Source: Mucilaginibacter phyllosphaerae
GTDB lineage: Bacteria; Bacteroidota; Bacteroidia; Sphingobacteriales; Sphingobacteriaceae
NCBI RefSeq assembly: GCF_004378255.1
Contig: NZ_SNQG01000008.1
Coordinates: 62,001-126,000 of the forward strand
Direction: 5' to 3'
DNA: 64,000 nucleotides
Shown here: positions 52,814 through 60,939 of the stretch, one piece after another
Layout: every line of letters begins with the position of its first letter
How positions within the stretch are numbered: position 1 is the stretch's first letter
Notes under the pieces: generated by a model
What the model was told of the DNA's origin: nothing
Seen by the model: only the letters and a program-made list of their open reading frames with translations
The model's database searches: none
Translations under genes and position numbers: made by a program

Positions 52814-53203
52814 ATGAGAAATACACTTTATAAAGGGCGTTTTATTTTTATCCCCTTAGGTATAGCAGCCATATTAGCGCTGGTAAGCTTTGTAGTAATG
52901 CAGCTTTGGAACAACCTGCTGCCCGATATTTTACACGTAACCCCTATTAACTTTTGGCAGGCCATGGGCATATTTGTGCTGTGCAAAATACTGTTTGGTT
53001 TTGGCCCTAAAGGCGGCCGAGGTGGTGCCCCCTGGATGCGCCGCAGGCAAATGATGGAAGAGAAACTAAGCGGCATGTCGCCGCAGGAGCGTGAACGCTT
53101 TAAAGAGCAGATGAAAAACCGCTGTGGCTGGGGTAAGCCCCGTAACGACTGGCGCGAAAGCTGGCAGAACGAGCCAATAGCAGAGAAAGAAACGAAGGAA
53201 TAA
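52814..53203 (+). CDS. Small membrane protein paired with the ECF sigma factor
   Basis: 129 residues. Two hydrophobic segments (FIFIPLGIAAILALVSFVVM and FWQAMGIFVLCKILFGFG) are followed by a basic, soluble tail with MSPQERERFKEQMKNRCGWG. No anti-sigma signature is visible, but the position right after the sigma gene makes a regulatory or effector role plausible. Not recognised further. Confidence 0.75.
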   Translation: MRNTLYKGRFIFIPLGIAAILALVSFVVMQLWNNLLPDILHVTPINFWQAMGIFVLCKILFGFGPKGGRGGAPWMRRRQMMEEKLSGMSPQERERFKEQMKNRCGWGKPRNDWRESWQNEPIAEKETKE

Positions 53204-53304
53204 TAATAATTGGCGTTGAGGGGCGGAGAGCAAGGAATACAAATTTTAACAGGCTCTCCGCACCGGTACCTCCGTCCAATCATCGTCAATAAAACCTACT
53301 ACCT

Positions 53305-53520
53305 ATGGATGTGCTGATATTTAAAACAAGTGTTGCCAGCAGGCAGGAAATAAGCCGGATTCATCCGCTGCTTACCTCCCTGGCCGAGATCCGCCAGTAT
53401 AATTTTGATCTGGAAGACTGCGATAAAATACTGCGTGTGGTAAGCAACGGGATAGAGCCGCAAACCATTAACCACATGCTGCAATTAGCCGGTTTTACCT
53501 GCGAGCAGTTGGCTTATTAG
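53305..53520 (+). CDS. Small hypothetical protein, possible ferredoxin-like fold
   Basis: 71 residues (MDVLIFKTSVASRQEISRIH, YNFDLEDCDKILRVVSNGIE). The beta-alpha-beta-beta-alpha order and size resemble small HMA-like folds, but the CxxC metal motif is absent. It lies about 100 bp after the sigma-partner gene on the same strand. Function unknown. Confidence 0.6.
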   Translation: MDVLIFKTSVASRQEISRIHPLLTSLAEIRQYNFDLEDCDKILRVVSNGIEPQTINHMLQLAGFTCEQLAY

Positions 53521-53645
53521 CCATTGGTTGTTGGTACTAACAAGGGTTACGGTGTATTCTTTATAATAACGCAGTAGTATATCCGGATATCCCAACAGGG
53601 GGTTATAAAAATGTAAACCCCTGTTAATTGCTTAAGGCAATCCAT

Positions 53646-53653
53646 TACCTTTG
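53646..53653 (+). promoter_or_regulatory. -7 promoter box of csaA
   Basis: TACCTTTG fits TAnnTTTG and ends only 5 bp before the csaA ATG, which would leave little or no 5' leader. Confidence 0.45.
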
Positions 53654-53658
53654 CTATT

Positions 53659-53994
53659 ATGCAAACCATCAGCTGGAACGATTTTGAGAAGGTAGAACTA
53701 CGCGCCGGTACCATTCTGGAAGTAGCCGATTTCCCACAGGCGCGTAAACCTGCTTATAAACTAACGGTAGATTTTGGCCCGCTTGGTATCAAGCAGAGCA
53801 GCGCACAGATCACCAAACATTACACTAAAGATGAACTGCCGGGCAGGCAGATATTGGGTGTGGTGAATTTCCCTAAGAAACAGATCGCCAATTTTATGTC
53901 GGAGTTTTTAGTGACCGGCCTGGCCGATGAGAACGGCGACATTGTATTAACAGCTATTGATAAACCGGTACCCAACGGCAGTAAACTGATATGA
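53659..53994 (+). CDS. csaA: CsaA-type tRNA-binding protein
   Basis: 111 residues, the length of the OB-fold CsaA export chaperone. The family pattern VELRAGTILEVADFPQARKP, VDFGPLGIKQSSAQIT and QILGVVNFPKKQIANFMSE is present. It binds tRNA or unfolded protein as a dimer. It overlaps the next gene by 4 bp. Confidence 0.93.
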   Translation: MQTISWNDFEKVELRAGTILEVADFPQARKPAYKLTVDFGPLGIKQSSAQITKHYTKDELPGRQILGVVNFPKKQIANFMSEFLVTGLADENGDIVLTAIDKPVPNGSKLI

Positions 53995-54365
53995 TATTTG
54001 CAAACTGGATAGTTGGCCCTCATTTAATCGGTTTGATATTCATCATAGCCGGGTTGATACAAAAGCGATACCCGCCTCAAGAGATCAATAGCCTTTATGG
54101 CTACCGTACCTCGCGATCTATGAAAGACAAGCAGAACTGGGATGAAGGTAACCGCTATTCTACCCGCATGATGATCAAATGCGGCGTAGTTTTGGTAATA
54201 ACAGGGGCTATCCTCACAGCGGGTATGATGCTGATACCTATCAGCCCGGAATGGCGCACAGGTATTAAAGTAATACTGATGCTGCTTTGTGCATTCGGTA
54301 CGGTGATCGTACTTTTCAGGTCGACAGAAAAACATTTAAAACAGCAATTTAGCGATACCTTATAA
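53991..54365 (+). CDS. SdpI-family membrane protein
   Basis: 124 residues with three hydrophobic segments (LIGLIFIIAGLI, MIKCGVVLVITGAILTAGMM, GIKVILMLLCAFGTVIVLF) and the SdpI-type loop INSLYGYRTSRSMKDKQNWDEGNRY. Family members include the immunity protein against the SdpC toxin in Bacillus; no SdpC-like toxin is nearby, so an immunity role is not supported. Overlaps csaA by 4 bp and tadA by 1 bp. Confidence 0.85.
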   Translation: MIFANWIVGPHLIGLIFIIAGLIQKRYPPQEINSLYGYRTSRSMKDKQNWDEGNRYSTRMMIKCGVVLVITGAILTAGMMLIPISPEWRTGIKVILMLLCAFGTVIVLFRSTEKHLKQQFSDTL

Positions 54366-54838
54366 TGCGATACTACACCTTTGGGGATGAGCAGCCCGCC
54401 GTCTCTCCCGATGAGTTTTTTATGAACGAAGCCCTTAAAGAGGCCCGCCAGGCCCTGAAGGAAGACGAGATCCCTATTGGCGCCGTAGTGGTTTGCAAGG
54501 GGCAGATCATCGGCAAGGGGCATAACCTTACCGAGCGGCTTAACGATGTATCTGCACATGCCGAAATGCAGGCGCTCACTGCTGCCGCCAATTATATGGG
54601 CGGCAAATACCTGCCAGAATGTACCTTGTATGTTACTATGGAGCCTTGCGTAATGTGCGCAGGCGCAAGCTATTGGTTCCAGATAGGGCGCATTGTTTTT
54701 GGCGCTTATGATGTACAACGCGGTTTTGGCAGGCTTAACCAAACCATTACGCACCCCAAAACTTTAATTACCGGCGGCATTCACGAGAATGAGTGCGCGC
54801 AACTGGTGAAGGATTTTTTTAAGAGTAAGAGGAAGTAG
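54365..54838 (+). CDS. tadA: tRNA-specific adenosine deaminase
   Basis: 157 residues. Zinc site HAEMQAL and PCVMCAGA, with the proton-shuttling Glu in HAE, matches TadA, which deaminates A34 to inosine in tRNA-Arg. The ATG overlaps the preceding stop by one base. The N-terminal 18 residues before EFFMNEALKEA are longer than usual; an internal start at the Met at 54422 is possible. Confidence 0.93.
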   Translation: MRYYTFGDEQPAVSPDEFFMNEALKEARQALKEDEIPIGAVVVCKGQIIGKGHNLTERLNDVSAHAEMQALTAAANYMGGKYLPECTLYVTMEPCVMCAGASYWFQIGRIVFGAYDVQRGFGRLNQTITHPKTLITGGIHENECAQLVKDFFKSKRK

Positions 54839-54840
54839 GT

Positions 54841-54904
54841 TAGTCCGGAAGACGGAGACGCCGCATTTTATCTTTCGGACTTGCGGACATCGGGCTTCCC
54901 GACT
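54841..54904. repeat. Dispersed inverted repeat, copy 3
   Basis: AGTCCGGAAGACGG and TCTTTCGGACTTGCGGACAT form a partly paired structure directly after the tadA stop, related to 2193-2276 and 8570-8697. Confidence 0.55.
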
Positions 54905-54954
54905 ACTTAACAAAAACTTGACATTGATATAGAACAAAAACCTGCCTCAACCCT

Positions 54955-54962
54955 TATATTTG
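54955..54962 (+). promoter_or_regulatory. -7 promoter box of the superoxide dismutase gene
   Basis: TATATTTG fits TAnnTTTG, 41 bp before the ATG. No clear -33 element. Confidence 0.45.
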
Positions 54963-55003
54963 TTCCATCACCAAAAACGTTTAACCTTAAAATTTTAAAT
55001 ATT

Positions 55004-55615
55004 ATGGCATTTACACTACCGGCGTTACCCTACGCTACCGATGCTCTGGAACCGCACATTGACAAAGCTACTATGGAAATTCACCATGGTAAGCACCACC
55101 AGGCTTATGTTACCAACTTAAACAAAGCTTTAGAAGGCAAGCCAGAGGCTGACAGCAAAATTGAGGATATCATCAAAAATATATCAAAGTTTCCGCCTGC
55201 TGTGCGTAATAACGGTGGCGGCCACTATAACCACACCATGTTTTGGACGCTACTTTCACCAAACGGTGGCGGCGAGCCTACCGGCGCTTTGGCAGATGCT
55301 ATTAAAAGCACCTTCGGTTCATTTGCCGATTTTAAAACAAAGGTATCTGAAGCCGGTGCAACCCGCTTTGGTTCTGGCTGGGCATGGTTAATAGTTACTG
55401 CCGATAAAAAGCTGGCGGTTACCTCAACCCCTAATCAGGATAATCCTTTAATGGATATTGCCGAAGTAAAAGGTACCCCTGTTTTAGGTATCGATGTTTG
55501 GGAGCATGCTTATTATTTAAAATATCAAAACCGCCGCCCGGATTACCTGGCCGCTATCTGGAATGTGATCAACTGGAACCACGTTTCAGAATTATATACC
55601 AAAGCTATCGCTTAA
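55004..55615 (+). CDS. Superoxide dismutase, Fe/Mn type
   Basis: 203 residues. Metal ligands are seen in MEIHHGKHHQAYV (first His), GGHYNHTMFW (second His), and DVWEHAYYLKYQ (Asp and third His), the canonical set. It removes superoxide in the cytoplasm. Metal preference cannot be settled by eye. It is monocistronic, with its own terminator. Confidence 0.96.
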   Translation: MAFTLPALPYATDALEPHIDKATMEIHHGKHHQAYVTNLNKALEGKPEADSKIEDIIKNISKFPPAVRNNGGGHYNHTMFWTLLSPNGGGEPTGALADAIKSTFGSFADFKTKVSEAGATRFGSGWAWLIVTADKKLAVTSTPNQDNPLMDIAEVKGTPVLGIDVWEHAYYLKYQNRRPDYLAAIWNVINWNHVSELYTKAIA

Positions 55616-55658
55616 TAGCTTCACCCAACCCTCTCCTAAAAGAGCGAGTTTAAAATAC

Positions 55659-55691
55659 AAGGCGGCAGGATAAACATTCTGCCGCTTTTTT
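55659..55691 (+). terminator. Intrinsic terminator of the superoxide dismutase gene
   Basis: GCGGCAG and CTGCCGC pair across about 10 nt and are followed by seven T. A C-rich repeat (CACCCAACCCTCTCCTAAAA) lies just before it. Confidence 0.85.
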
Positions 55692-55765
55692 TATTTTATA
55701 AATACGCTACGTAATTCGCCTAACCAAATCCACTTCAAAGCAGGGGATTAAGTTGGGAAAAAGAA

Positions 55766-55800
55766 ACCTCTCCAAAGGAGAGGGCAGGGTGAGGCTTAAG
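55766..55800. repeat. C-rich repeat before the alcohol dehydrogenase gene
   Basis: CCTCTCCAAAGGAGAGGGCA followed by GGGTGAGG mirrors the CACCC...CTCTCC arrangement at 55622-55640, so the two face each other across the terminator. Confidence 0.5.
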
Positions 55801-55838
55801 CTATCACTCATAAAACGTAACGTTTAAGATATTATCCT

Positions 55839-56834
55839 ATGAAAGCCATCGTCCTCGAATCTGCAGAAAACCCTATCATTGTAAAAGAAGTTGCCAAACC
55901 CACACCCGGCCCGGGCGAAGTACTGGTGCAAATAAAAGCCGCTGCCTTAAACCGGCGCGACTGGTGGATAACCCAGGGTAAATATGCCGGCATCAAATAT
56001 CCAACTATTTTAGGTGCCGATGGTGCCGGTATTGTAACCGAAACAGGCGAAGGTGCCGGCGATTGGCTCGGTAAAGAGGTGATCATCAACCCATCTCATA
56101 ACTGGGGAGAAAGCCCGGAATTTCAGGGTAAGGATTTTAAAATTTTAGGCCTGCCGAATGATGGTACCCTGGCCGATTATGTTTTGGTAAAAGCAGAATA
56201 CCTGTATCCAAAACCGGCACACCTTACATTTGAACAGGCTGCCGCTTTGCCATTGGCCGGCTTAACAGCTTACCGGGCATTGTTTACCAAGGCACAGCTA
56301 AAAAAGGGCGATAAAGTGTTAGTTGTGGGTGTTGGTGCAGGTACAGGTTCGTTTACTTTGCAATTTGCGGTTGCTGCAGGTGCGCAGGTGTTTGTAACAT
56401 CCGGCTCGGGCGAAAAGATAGAACAGGCCAAACAGCTTGGCGCAGCCGCAGGTGTAAACTATAAGGCGCAAGACTGGGCCGAAGAACTTAAACATTTAAG
56501 TAGCGGCGGGTTTGACGTGGTAGTGGACAGCGCCCTTGGGCCCGATTTTAATAAGATTCCTGATCTGTGTAGGCCCGGCGGGCGTATCGTGTTTTTCGGG
56601 GGTACGGCAGGTAATATTCCGGAATTGAATGCCCGGCCAATATTTTGGAAACAACTGCAAATTTTAGGCACCACCATGGGCACGGATGAAGACTTTAAAG
56701 CGATGCTTGCCTTTGTTGATCAGTACCGTATCGTCCCCGTTATTGATGAAGTATTCCCGCTTGCGGATGCCAAAAAGGCTTTTGATAAAATGGGCGCCTC
56801 TAAACAATTTGGCAAACTGGTAATAACCCCCTGA
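55839..56834 (+). CDS. Zinc-type alcohol dehydrogenase/quinone oxidoreductase family (MDR) protein
   Basis: 331 residues, medium-chain dehydrogenase/reductase fold: GroES-like domain (ALNRRDWWITQGKYAGIKYP), then Rossmann nucleotide-binding VLVVGVGAGTGSFTLQFAVAAG. The usual catalytic zinc Cys/His and structural four-Cys lobe are absent, so it is more like quinone oxidoreductases that reduce enones with NAD(P)H. Substrate unknown. Confidence 0.9.
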   Translation: MKAIVLESAENPIIVKEVAKPTPGPGEVLVQIKAAALNRRDWWITQGKYAGIKYPTILGADGAGIVTETGEGAGDWLGKEVIINPSHNWGESPEFQGKDFKILGLPNDGTLADYVLVKAEYLYPKPAHLTFEQAAALPLAGLTAYRALFTKAQLKKGDKVLVVGVGAGTGSFTLQFAVAAGAQVFVTSGSGEKIEQAKQLGAAAGVNYKAQDWAEELKHLSSGGFDVVVDSALGPDFNKIPDLCRPGGRIVFFGGTAGNIPELNARPIFWKQLQILGTTMGTDEDFKAMLAFVDQYRIVPVIDEVFPLADAKKAFDKMGASKQFGKLVITP

Positions 56835-56862
56835 ATCAACTGCAGGCACAGCGCCTAATGGC

Positions 56863-56910
56863 AAACAAAAGGAGGCCGCATAATTTAATATATGCGGCCT
56901 CCTTTTGTTT
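56863..56910. terminator. Strong bidirectional terminator
   Basis: AAACAAAAGGAGGCCGCATA and its perfect 20-bp complement (56891-56910) flank an 8-nt loop, between two convergent genes. Confidence 0.93.
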
Positions 56911-56969
56911 GTGCTTGGTAATAAATGCTAACCGGGTTTATATATTGCCCCGCTGCCTTATATTAACTA

Positions 56970-58298
56970 TTATGGAAACTTTACACTGCGATAGGCAGAA
57001 ACGTTAGCCAGCGGGATACTCGAGTTATATTTTTTGTTAATAGCCTTTATAAATTCGTTAGCTACAATAGCATACCCTTTTGGGGTAAGGTGAACACCAT
57101 CTAAAGAGAACAGGCCACCGCTGATATAACCCGAGTTTAAGCTTACACCATCCACTACCAGGCCGTGGGCCTTTACATTATTTAAAAAGGTGTACATATC
57201 ATTTACTGCAATACCCTTGGCGCCAGCTACAGATACAATGGTACTGTTGTAGGCATTTACATAATCTTTAGTAAGGGTAACCTCGTTATTATCCAGCACA
57301 TACTGGTTTTCTATAGGTGTGTAGGGGGTTAAGCCGTAAGGCAGCATACCTGCAGGCGAAGAAACCATTGTACCGATCTTGGCAGTAGGGAAGGTTAGCA
57401 CGATCATATCCTGGGCGGTAGCCACTCTTGGTGCGTAGGTAGTAGTGCCATCTGCGGCAGTTTTAGCATTAATATAAATTGCCTGCACCTGCGGGTTGGC
57501 TTTTTGTACCCCGGCCAGTATAGCAGCCACGGTAACCGTGTTAAAGTAAGGGATAGCGGTAACATCCGGTATGGTTGCTACCACACCTTTTTGGCCTGCA
57601 GCAGTAAGCTTGCCCATAGCCAGGTTATATAAGGCAGCAAAGGTGGCTTTATCTGTCAGTACATCGCCTGCACCGCCGGATGTTGCATAGCCCAGGGCAT
57701 CGTTGTTGCCCAGCCAGTTAGAGAAGAAGGTAAAAGGTTTCGCCGTAACAAAATCAATATAAGGTGTAGTGTGCGTACCTATCGAACCGGGTAGTAACCT
57801 TTCGTAAAAGCCATTTAAGTTGCCATAGCTGGCCAGGGTAATATGCAAAAGCTTAATGCCCGGCACACCGTAGTTATTAATATCGGTACCGCTGTATTTG
57901 GCATAAGTGGTTACATTACCAAAGCCCGGGATAGCCGTTTGGCCGGTTACCGCGGTATTATCAGTCACCAATGCAGTAACGGGCGATCCTGTTGCCGTAA
58001 AGCCGGTTAATCTTAAATAGCCCGATCCGTTGGCCTGCGCCTGGTTAAATAATGGCTGGGTAAAAGTACCGCCGCCGGCAGCTTGCATCTGCTTGGCAAT
58101 GATAGACGGGTAGGAATTCTCCTGCCCCTCCAGGTATAAACCGCCATCGGCATAGCCGGCGGTAAGCGAGTTACCTACTGCAATATATTTAGAGAAATCT
58201 GCCGTGCCCGCACTGGGTTTTGGCGTTTCGAACGAGGGCTTACAGGCAACAAAGCCGGCAGCCAGCAACACATAAAAGTATAGTTTAAAATTTTTCAT
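56970..58298 (-). CDS. SGNH/GDSL-family lipolytic hydrolase, lipoprotein
   Basis: 442 residues. The signal ends LLAAGFVAC (lipobox). SGNH blocks are visible: GNSLTAG (Ser nucleophile), NYGVPGIK (Gly block), WLGNNDAL (Asn block) and SLDGVHLTPKGY (catalytic Asp and His). Family members are esterases, lipases or acyl hydrolases. It is 18 bp downstream of the FadL gene in the same operon, so a surface or periplasmic enzyme releasing fatty acids for FadL uptake is a reasonable inference. Confidence 0.9.
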   Translation of the reverse strand: MKNFKLYFYVLLAAGFVACKPSFETPKPSAGTADFSKYIAVGNSLTAGYADGGLYLEGQENSYPSIIAKQMQAAGGGTFTQPLFNQAQANGSGYLRLTGFTATGSPVTALVTDNTAVTGQTAIPGFGNVTTYAKYSGTDINNYGVPGIKLLHITLASYGNLNGFYERLLPGSIGTHTTPYIDFVTAKPFTFFSNWLGNNDALGYATSGGAGDVLTDKATFAALYNLAMGKLTAAGQKGVVATIPDVTAIPYFNTVTVAAILAGVQKANPQVQAIYINAKTAADGTTTYAPRVATAQDMIVLTFPTAKIGTMVSSPAGMLPYGLTPYTPIENQYVLDNNEVTLTKDYVNAYNSTIVSVAGAKGIAVNDMYTFLNNVKAHGLVVDGVSLNSGYISGGLFSLDGVHLTPKGYAIVANEFIKAINKKYNSSIPLANVSAYRSVKFP

Positions 58299-58316
58299 CT
58301 GATTATATTAAAGAGA

Positions 58317-59540
58317 TTACCAGTGATACGCTAAAGAAATTCCGGGAATGTAAACGTTTGTTTTAAACGTGCCCGACAGGTTAGATTCGATATTGGTTTG
58401 CGTACGCGCAAATACCTTCTCGTACTCAAAAGACAGGTCGAGGTCCAGATGTGGTGTTACTTTGTAACCCAGGCCGCCGGTAAAATAATAGCGGTTAGCA
58501 TCCGGTGCCTCGGGGGTAACATAACCATCGCGTACCGGGGTGATGCCGTATCCACCGCCGAAACGTAAAAACAGATTGTCTTTAGCCTGGTATTGCGCAC
58601 CGGCCCTAAAGGCGGCGCCGTCTTTATAATTCCTGGGCGAGTAGGTATCCTGTAGTGTAGGGGTGTTTTTAGCATAATCAAATCCCAGTACTTTATACAC
58701 GCTCCAGTGCACATAATTTACATCCAGTGCCAGCAGCCATTTATTTGATGGGGTGTAACCAAAACCAATAGAAGAGGTTGAAGGCAAAGGCAGGCTTGCC
58801 GTAAAGGTATTAGGCTGCGGGAAATTAGCCTTAACAGAATTTGGCACGGTAAACAGCGCATCGCCATCTTTTATGGTGGTATTTACTTTTGAGCGGTAAT
58901 TTAAACCAATGGTAAAATCTTTACTTGCTTTAATAAAAACACCGGCATTCCATCCGTAGCCGTGGCCGCTTCCTTTTAGTTGTGCCTGTCCGTCGGCGCC
59001 GTTAGCATCCGCAAGCGGGATAGCCCTTGTTAGGTTAACAATACCATGGTTATATACAAACCCGCCGCCTATGCTTAAAAAGTCGGTTAATTTATAACTA
59101 ATGGTAGGCTGAATGTAAATGGCCTTAAGATCCAGGCTTTCCAGCGAGTATTTACCCTGCCAGTTATTGCCCCAGTCGGTTAAGCCGCCAAAGGGGGTGT
59201 ACACACCCAGGCCAAATTTAAATTTACTTTGTTTAGGCCCCCAAACGCCGTAAAACGTAAACGGAGTGGCCAGTTTGCTTTTAGTATAATAGCTATCGTT
59301 TGTGCCGGCCGGATTAAACCCCGATTTAAAGATAAGCGGACTTATGCCCGCCTGTACATAATTTTCGGAAAGCATGGAGAGCGCCCCGGGATTAAACAGT
59401 ACCGATGCACCGTCTTGTAATAAACCTGTGCCCGTGTGGCCCATGCCAATTTGTTTCTGGCCATGTAAATTGACCTGGAAACCCTGTGCAAATGCCATAA
59501 CAGGCAAACATGCCAATAGCAATAGTAATAGTCGTTTCAT
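58317..59540 (-). CDS. FadL/OmpP1-family outer-membrane fatty-acid channel
   Basis: 407 residues with a signal peptide (ending AFAQ). The FadL N-terminus is FQVNLHGQKQIGMGHTGTGL, followed by LFNPGALS and many amphipathic strands to the terminal YHW-type strand. It admits long-chain fatty acids or hydrophobic compounds. First gene of a two-gene operon with the SGNH hydrolase, and its upstream region carries the shared 25-bp site at 59646-59670. Confidence 0.92.
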   Translation of the reverse strand: MKRLLLLLLACLPVMAFAQGFQVNLHGQKQIGMGHTGTGLLQDGASVLFNPGALSMLSENYVQAGISPLIFKSGFNPAGTNDSYYTKSKLATPFTFYGVWGPKQSKFKFGLGVYTPFGGLTDWGNNWQGKYSLESLDLKAIYIQPTISYKLTDFLSIGGGFVYNHGIVNLTRAIPLADANGADGQAQLKGSGHGYGWNAGVFIKASKDFTIGLNYRSKVNTTIKDGDALFTVPNSVKANFPQPNTFTASLPLPSTSSIGFGYTPSNKWLLALDVNYVHWSVYKVLGFDYAKNTPTLQDTYSPRNYKDGAAFRAGAQYQAKDNLFLRFGGGYGITPVRDGYVTPEAPDANRYYFTGGLGYKVTPHLDLDLSFEYEKVFARTQTNIESNLSGTFKTNVYIPGISLAYHW

Positions 59541-59645
59541 AATTAATAATATAGTTTAAGCCCTGGTGTTGCTTATAATTGGTTTGTGCGAAGATAGCAC
59601 TTGAGTAAAAGTAAGTAGCTTAAACAGCAAAAAAAGGGTTGTAGT

Positions 59646-59670
59646 GCGGACTTATTGGTCAAAAAGTCGG
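59646..59670 (-). promoter_or_regulatory. Shared operator, fadL-side copy
   Basis: Read on the minus strand it contains TTGACCAATAAGTCCGC and, with one mismatch in 25, equals 60804-60828. It is followed on that strand by CCCTTTTTTTGCTG and a weak -7-like TACTTTTA at 59613-59606. The gap from site to the fadL ATG is 105 bp. The remaining 59541-59816 stretch shows no gene. Confidence 0.7.
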
Positions 59671-59780
59671 AAGTTGAAAAATAATACATCTTGGCGCAAA
59701 AATAAAATTAAAACTATTTTATTAATAGCCGCAGATGGTTTTTTATCGTAGCCTGCTATCTATTTTTCATATATTTTAAA

Positions 59781-59788
59781 TATGTTTG
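59781..59788 (+). promoter_or_regulatory. -7 promoter box of the AraC-family gene
   Basis: TATGTTTG fits TAnnTTTG, 28 bp before the ATG. It is followed directly by the perfect 12-bp palindrome GGTATCGATACC (59789-59800), placed at the expected transcription start. Confidence 0.5.
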
Positions 59789-59816
59789 GGTATCGATACC
59801 TATTTTCCAGATCTGC

Positions 59817-60704
59817 ATGAGCAAAAAAATCGCCCAGTTAAGTTTCCCTAAATTTGTCGATCTGTATGCAGATAAATCTATTGGGGCAGATTTTTTTATC
59901 ACCGAAGAAAAGCATCTTTTAGCCCTTAGCGAATATCCCTACCGGTCTGATGGATATATCATCGGCATCTGCACCCGCGGCACGGCCAGGGTAGAAGTGA
60001 ACCTGCAGGTTTATGATGCCCGGCCGAATGCGATGCTGCTGGCAACCCCTTTTCATGTATTGCGTATTTATGATAGCAGCGAGGACTTTTTATGCCGTTT
60101 TGTGGTCTTTTCAAAGTCGTTTTTAACCGAAAATAATATCAACAGCCACTTTTTAGAATCGTTCAGTTATTTCAATAGTTCTTCAACCCCGGTTATCTAT
60201 CCCGATCATGAAAAGGCTAAAGTGATACTGGAAGTTTTTGTACTGATCAAAAATAAGCTGCTGCGCGAAGAGCATCCCTACAAAACCGAGATATGTCGCA
60301 GTATTTTGGCCACGCTGCTGTACGAGGTAGCCGCTGTTTATGAGCATCTCAACGTCATCATCAAAAACAAGCAGACGCGTAAGCAGGAACTCAATATCCG
60401 GTTTCAGAACCTGGTGTTCCATCAATACAAGGAGCACCGCAATGTGCAGCACTATGCCGATACATTATGCGTATCGCCTAAGCACTTAACAGAAAGCATT
60501 AAAGAAGTAACCGGCAAAACCGCCGGCGAATGGATAGATGATGCCGTAATATTAGAGGCTAAAGTACTGTTGCGAAACTATGAAATAAGCATCGCCCGGA
60601 TTGCCGAGGCTATCCATTTTCCCGACCAGTCCTCCTTTGGCAAATACTTTAAAAAGCAAACCGGCTTATCACCTTCAGAATACCGGGTTAAGGCAAATAG
60701 CTGA
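59817..60704 (+). CDS. AraC-family transcriptional regulator
   Basis: 295 residues. The N-terminal cupin-like ligand domain (about 1-175) includes EYPYRSDGYIIGICTRGTAR; the C-terminal double helix-turn-helix (about 205-292) includes ADTLCVSPKHLTESIKEVTG and IARIAEAIHFPDQSSFGKYF with the final PSEYR. AraC-type proteins usually activate. Its gene sits between two operons that share a 25-bp upstream site, so it is the natural candidate activator of both. The effector is unknown; a fatty acid or acyl compound is a guess. Confidence 0.93.
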   Translation: MSKKIAQLSFPKFVDLYADKSIGADFFITEEKHLLALSEYPYRSDGYIIGICTRGTARVEVNLQVYDARPNAMLLATPFHVLRIYDSSEDFLCRFVVFSKSFLTENNINSHFLESFSYFNSSSTPVIYPDHEKAKVILEVFVLIKNKLLREEHPYKTEICRSILATLLYEVAAVYEHLNVIIKNKQTRKQELNIRFQNLVFHQYKEHRNVQHYADTLCVSPKHLTESIKEVTGKTAGEWIDDAVILEAKVLLRNYEISIARIAEAIHFPDQSSFGKYFKKQTGLSPSEYRVKANS

Positions 60705-60803
60705 TGAATTTGCTTAGGTAAACAATACAGAATAATGATATCCCTTCATTATTTGATATTTGAACAGAAAGGGTTCGATATTAAAGCGTTTAATTGCTAA
60801 CGC

Positions 60804-60828
60804 CCGATTTTTTGACCAATAAGTCCGC
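60804..60828 (+). promoter_or_regulatory. Shared operator, etfB-side copy
   Basis: Contains TTGACCAATAAGTCCGC, followed by N6 and CCCTTTTTTGCTGT, the same extended sequence as upstream of fadL. It lies 111 bp before the etfB ATG and immediately upstream of TTTG (60842-60845). Confidence 0.7.
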
Positions 60829-60860
60829 ATTCCTGCCCTTTTTTGCTGTAGCATCCCGCC

Positions 60861-60868
60861 TAAATTTG
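60861..60868 (+). promoter_or_regulatory. -7 promoter box of etfB
   Basis: TAAATTTG is an exact TAnnTTTG. The nearest TTTG upstream (60842-60845) is 15 nt away, short of the 19 nt seen at the rimP and thiamine promoters, which would suit activator dependence. Confidence 0.5.
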
Positions 60869-60939
60869 GCCTTTAAATAATATAGCCTGATGCGGATACC
60901 TCTTATCCGGCGGCTATCTACCAATTAAAACCGATATAA

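Noticed and set aside
53991..54365. SdpI-type immunity protein of a toxin system
   Set aside because: No SdpC-like toxin or associated genes nearby; it overlaps csaA and tadA in a housekeeping cluster.
54155..54754. Long minus-strand frame opposite the SdpI-like and tadA genes
   Set aside because: Both plus-strand genes have clear family motifs; the antisense frame has none.
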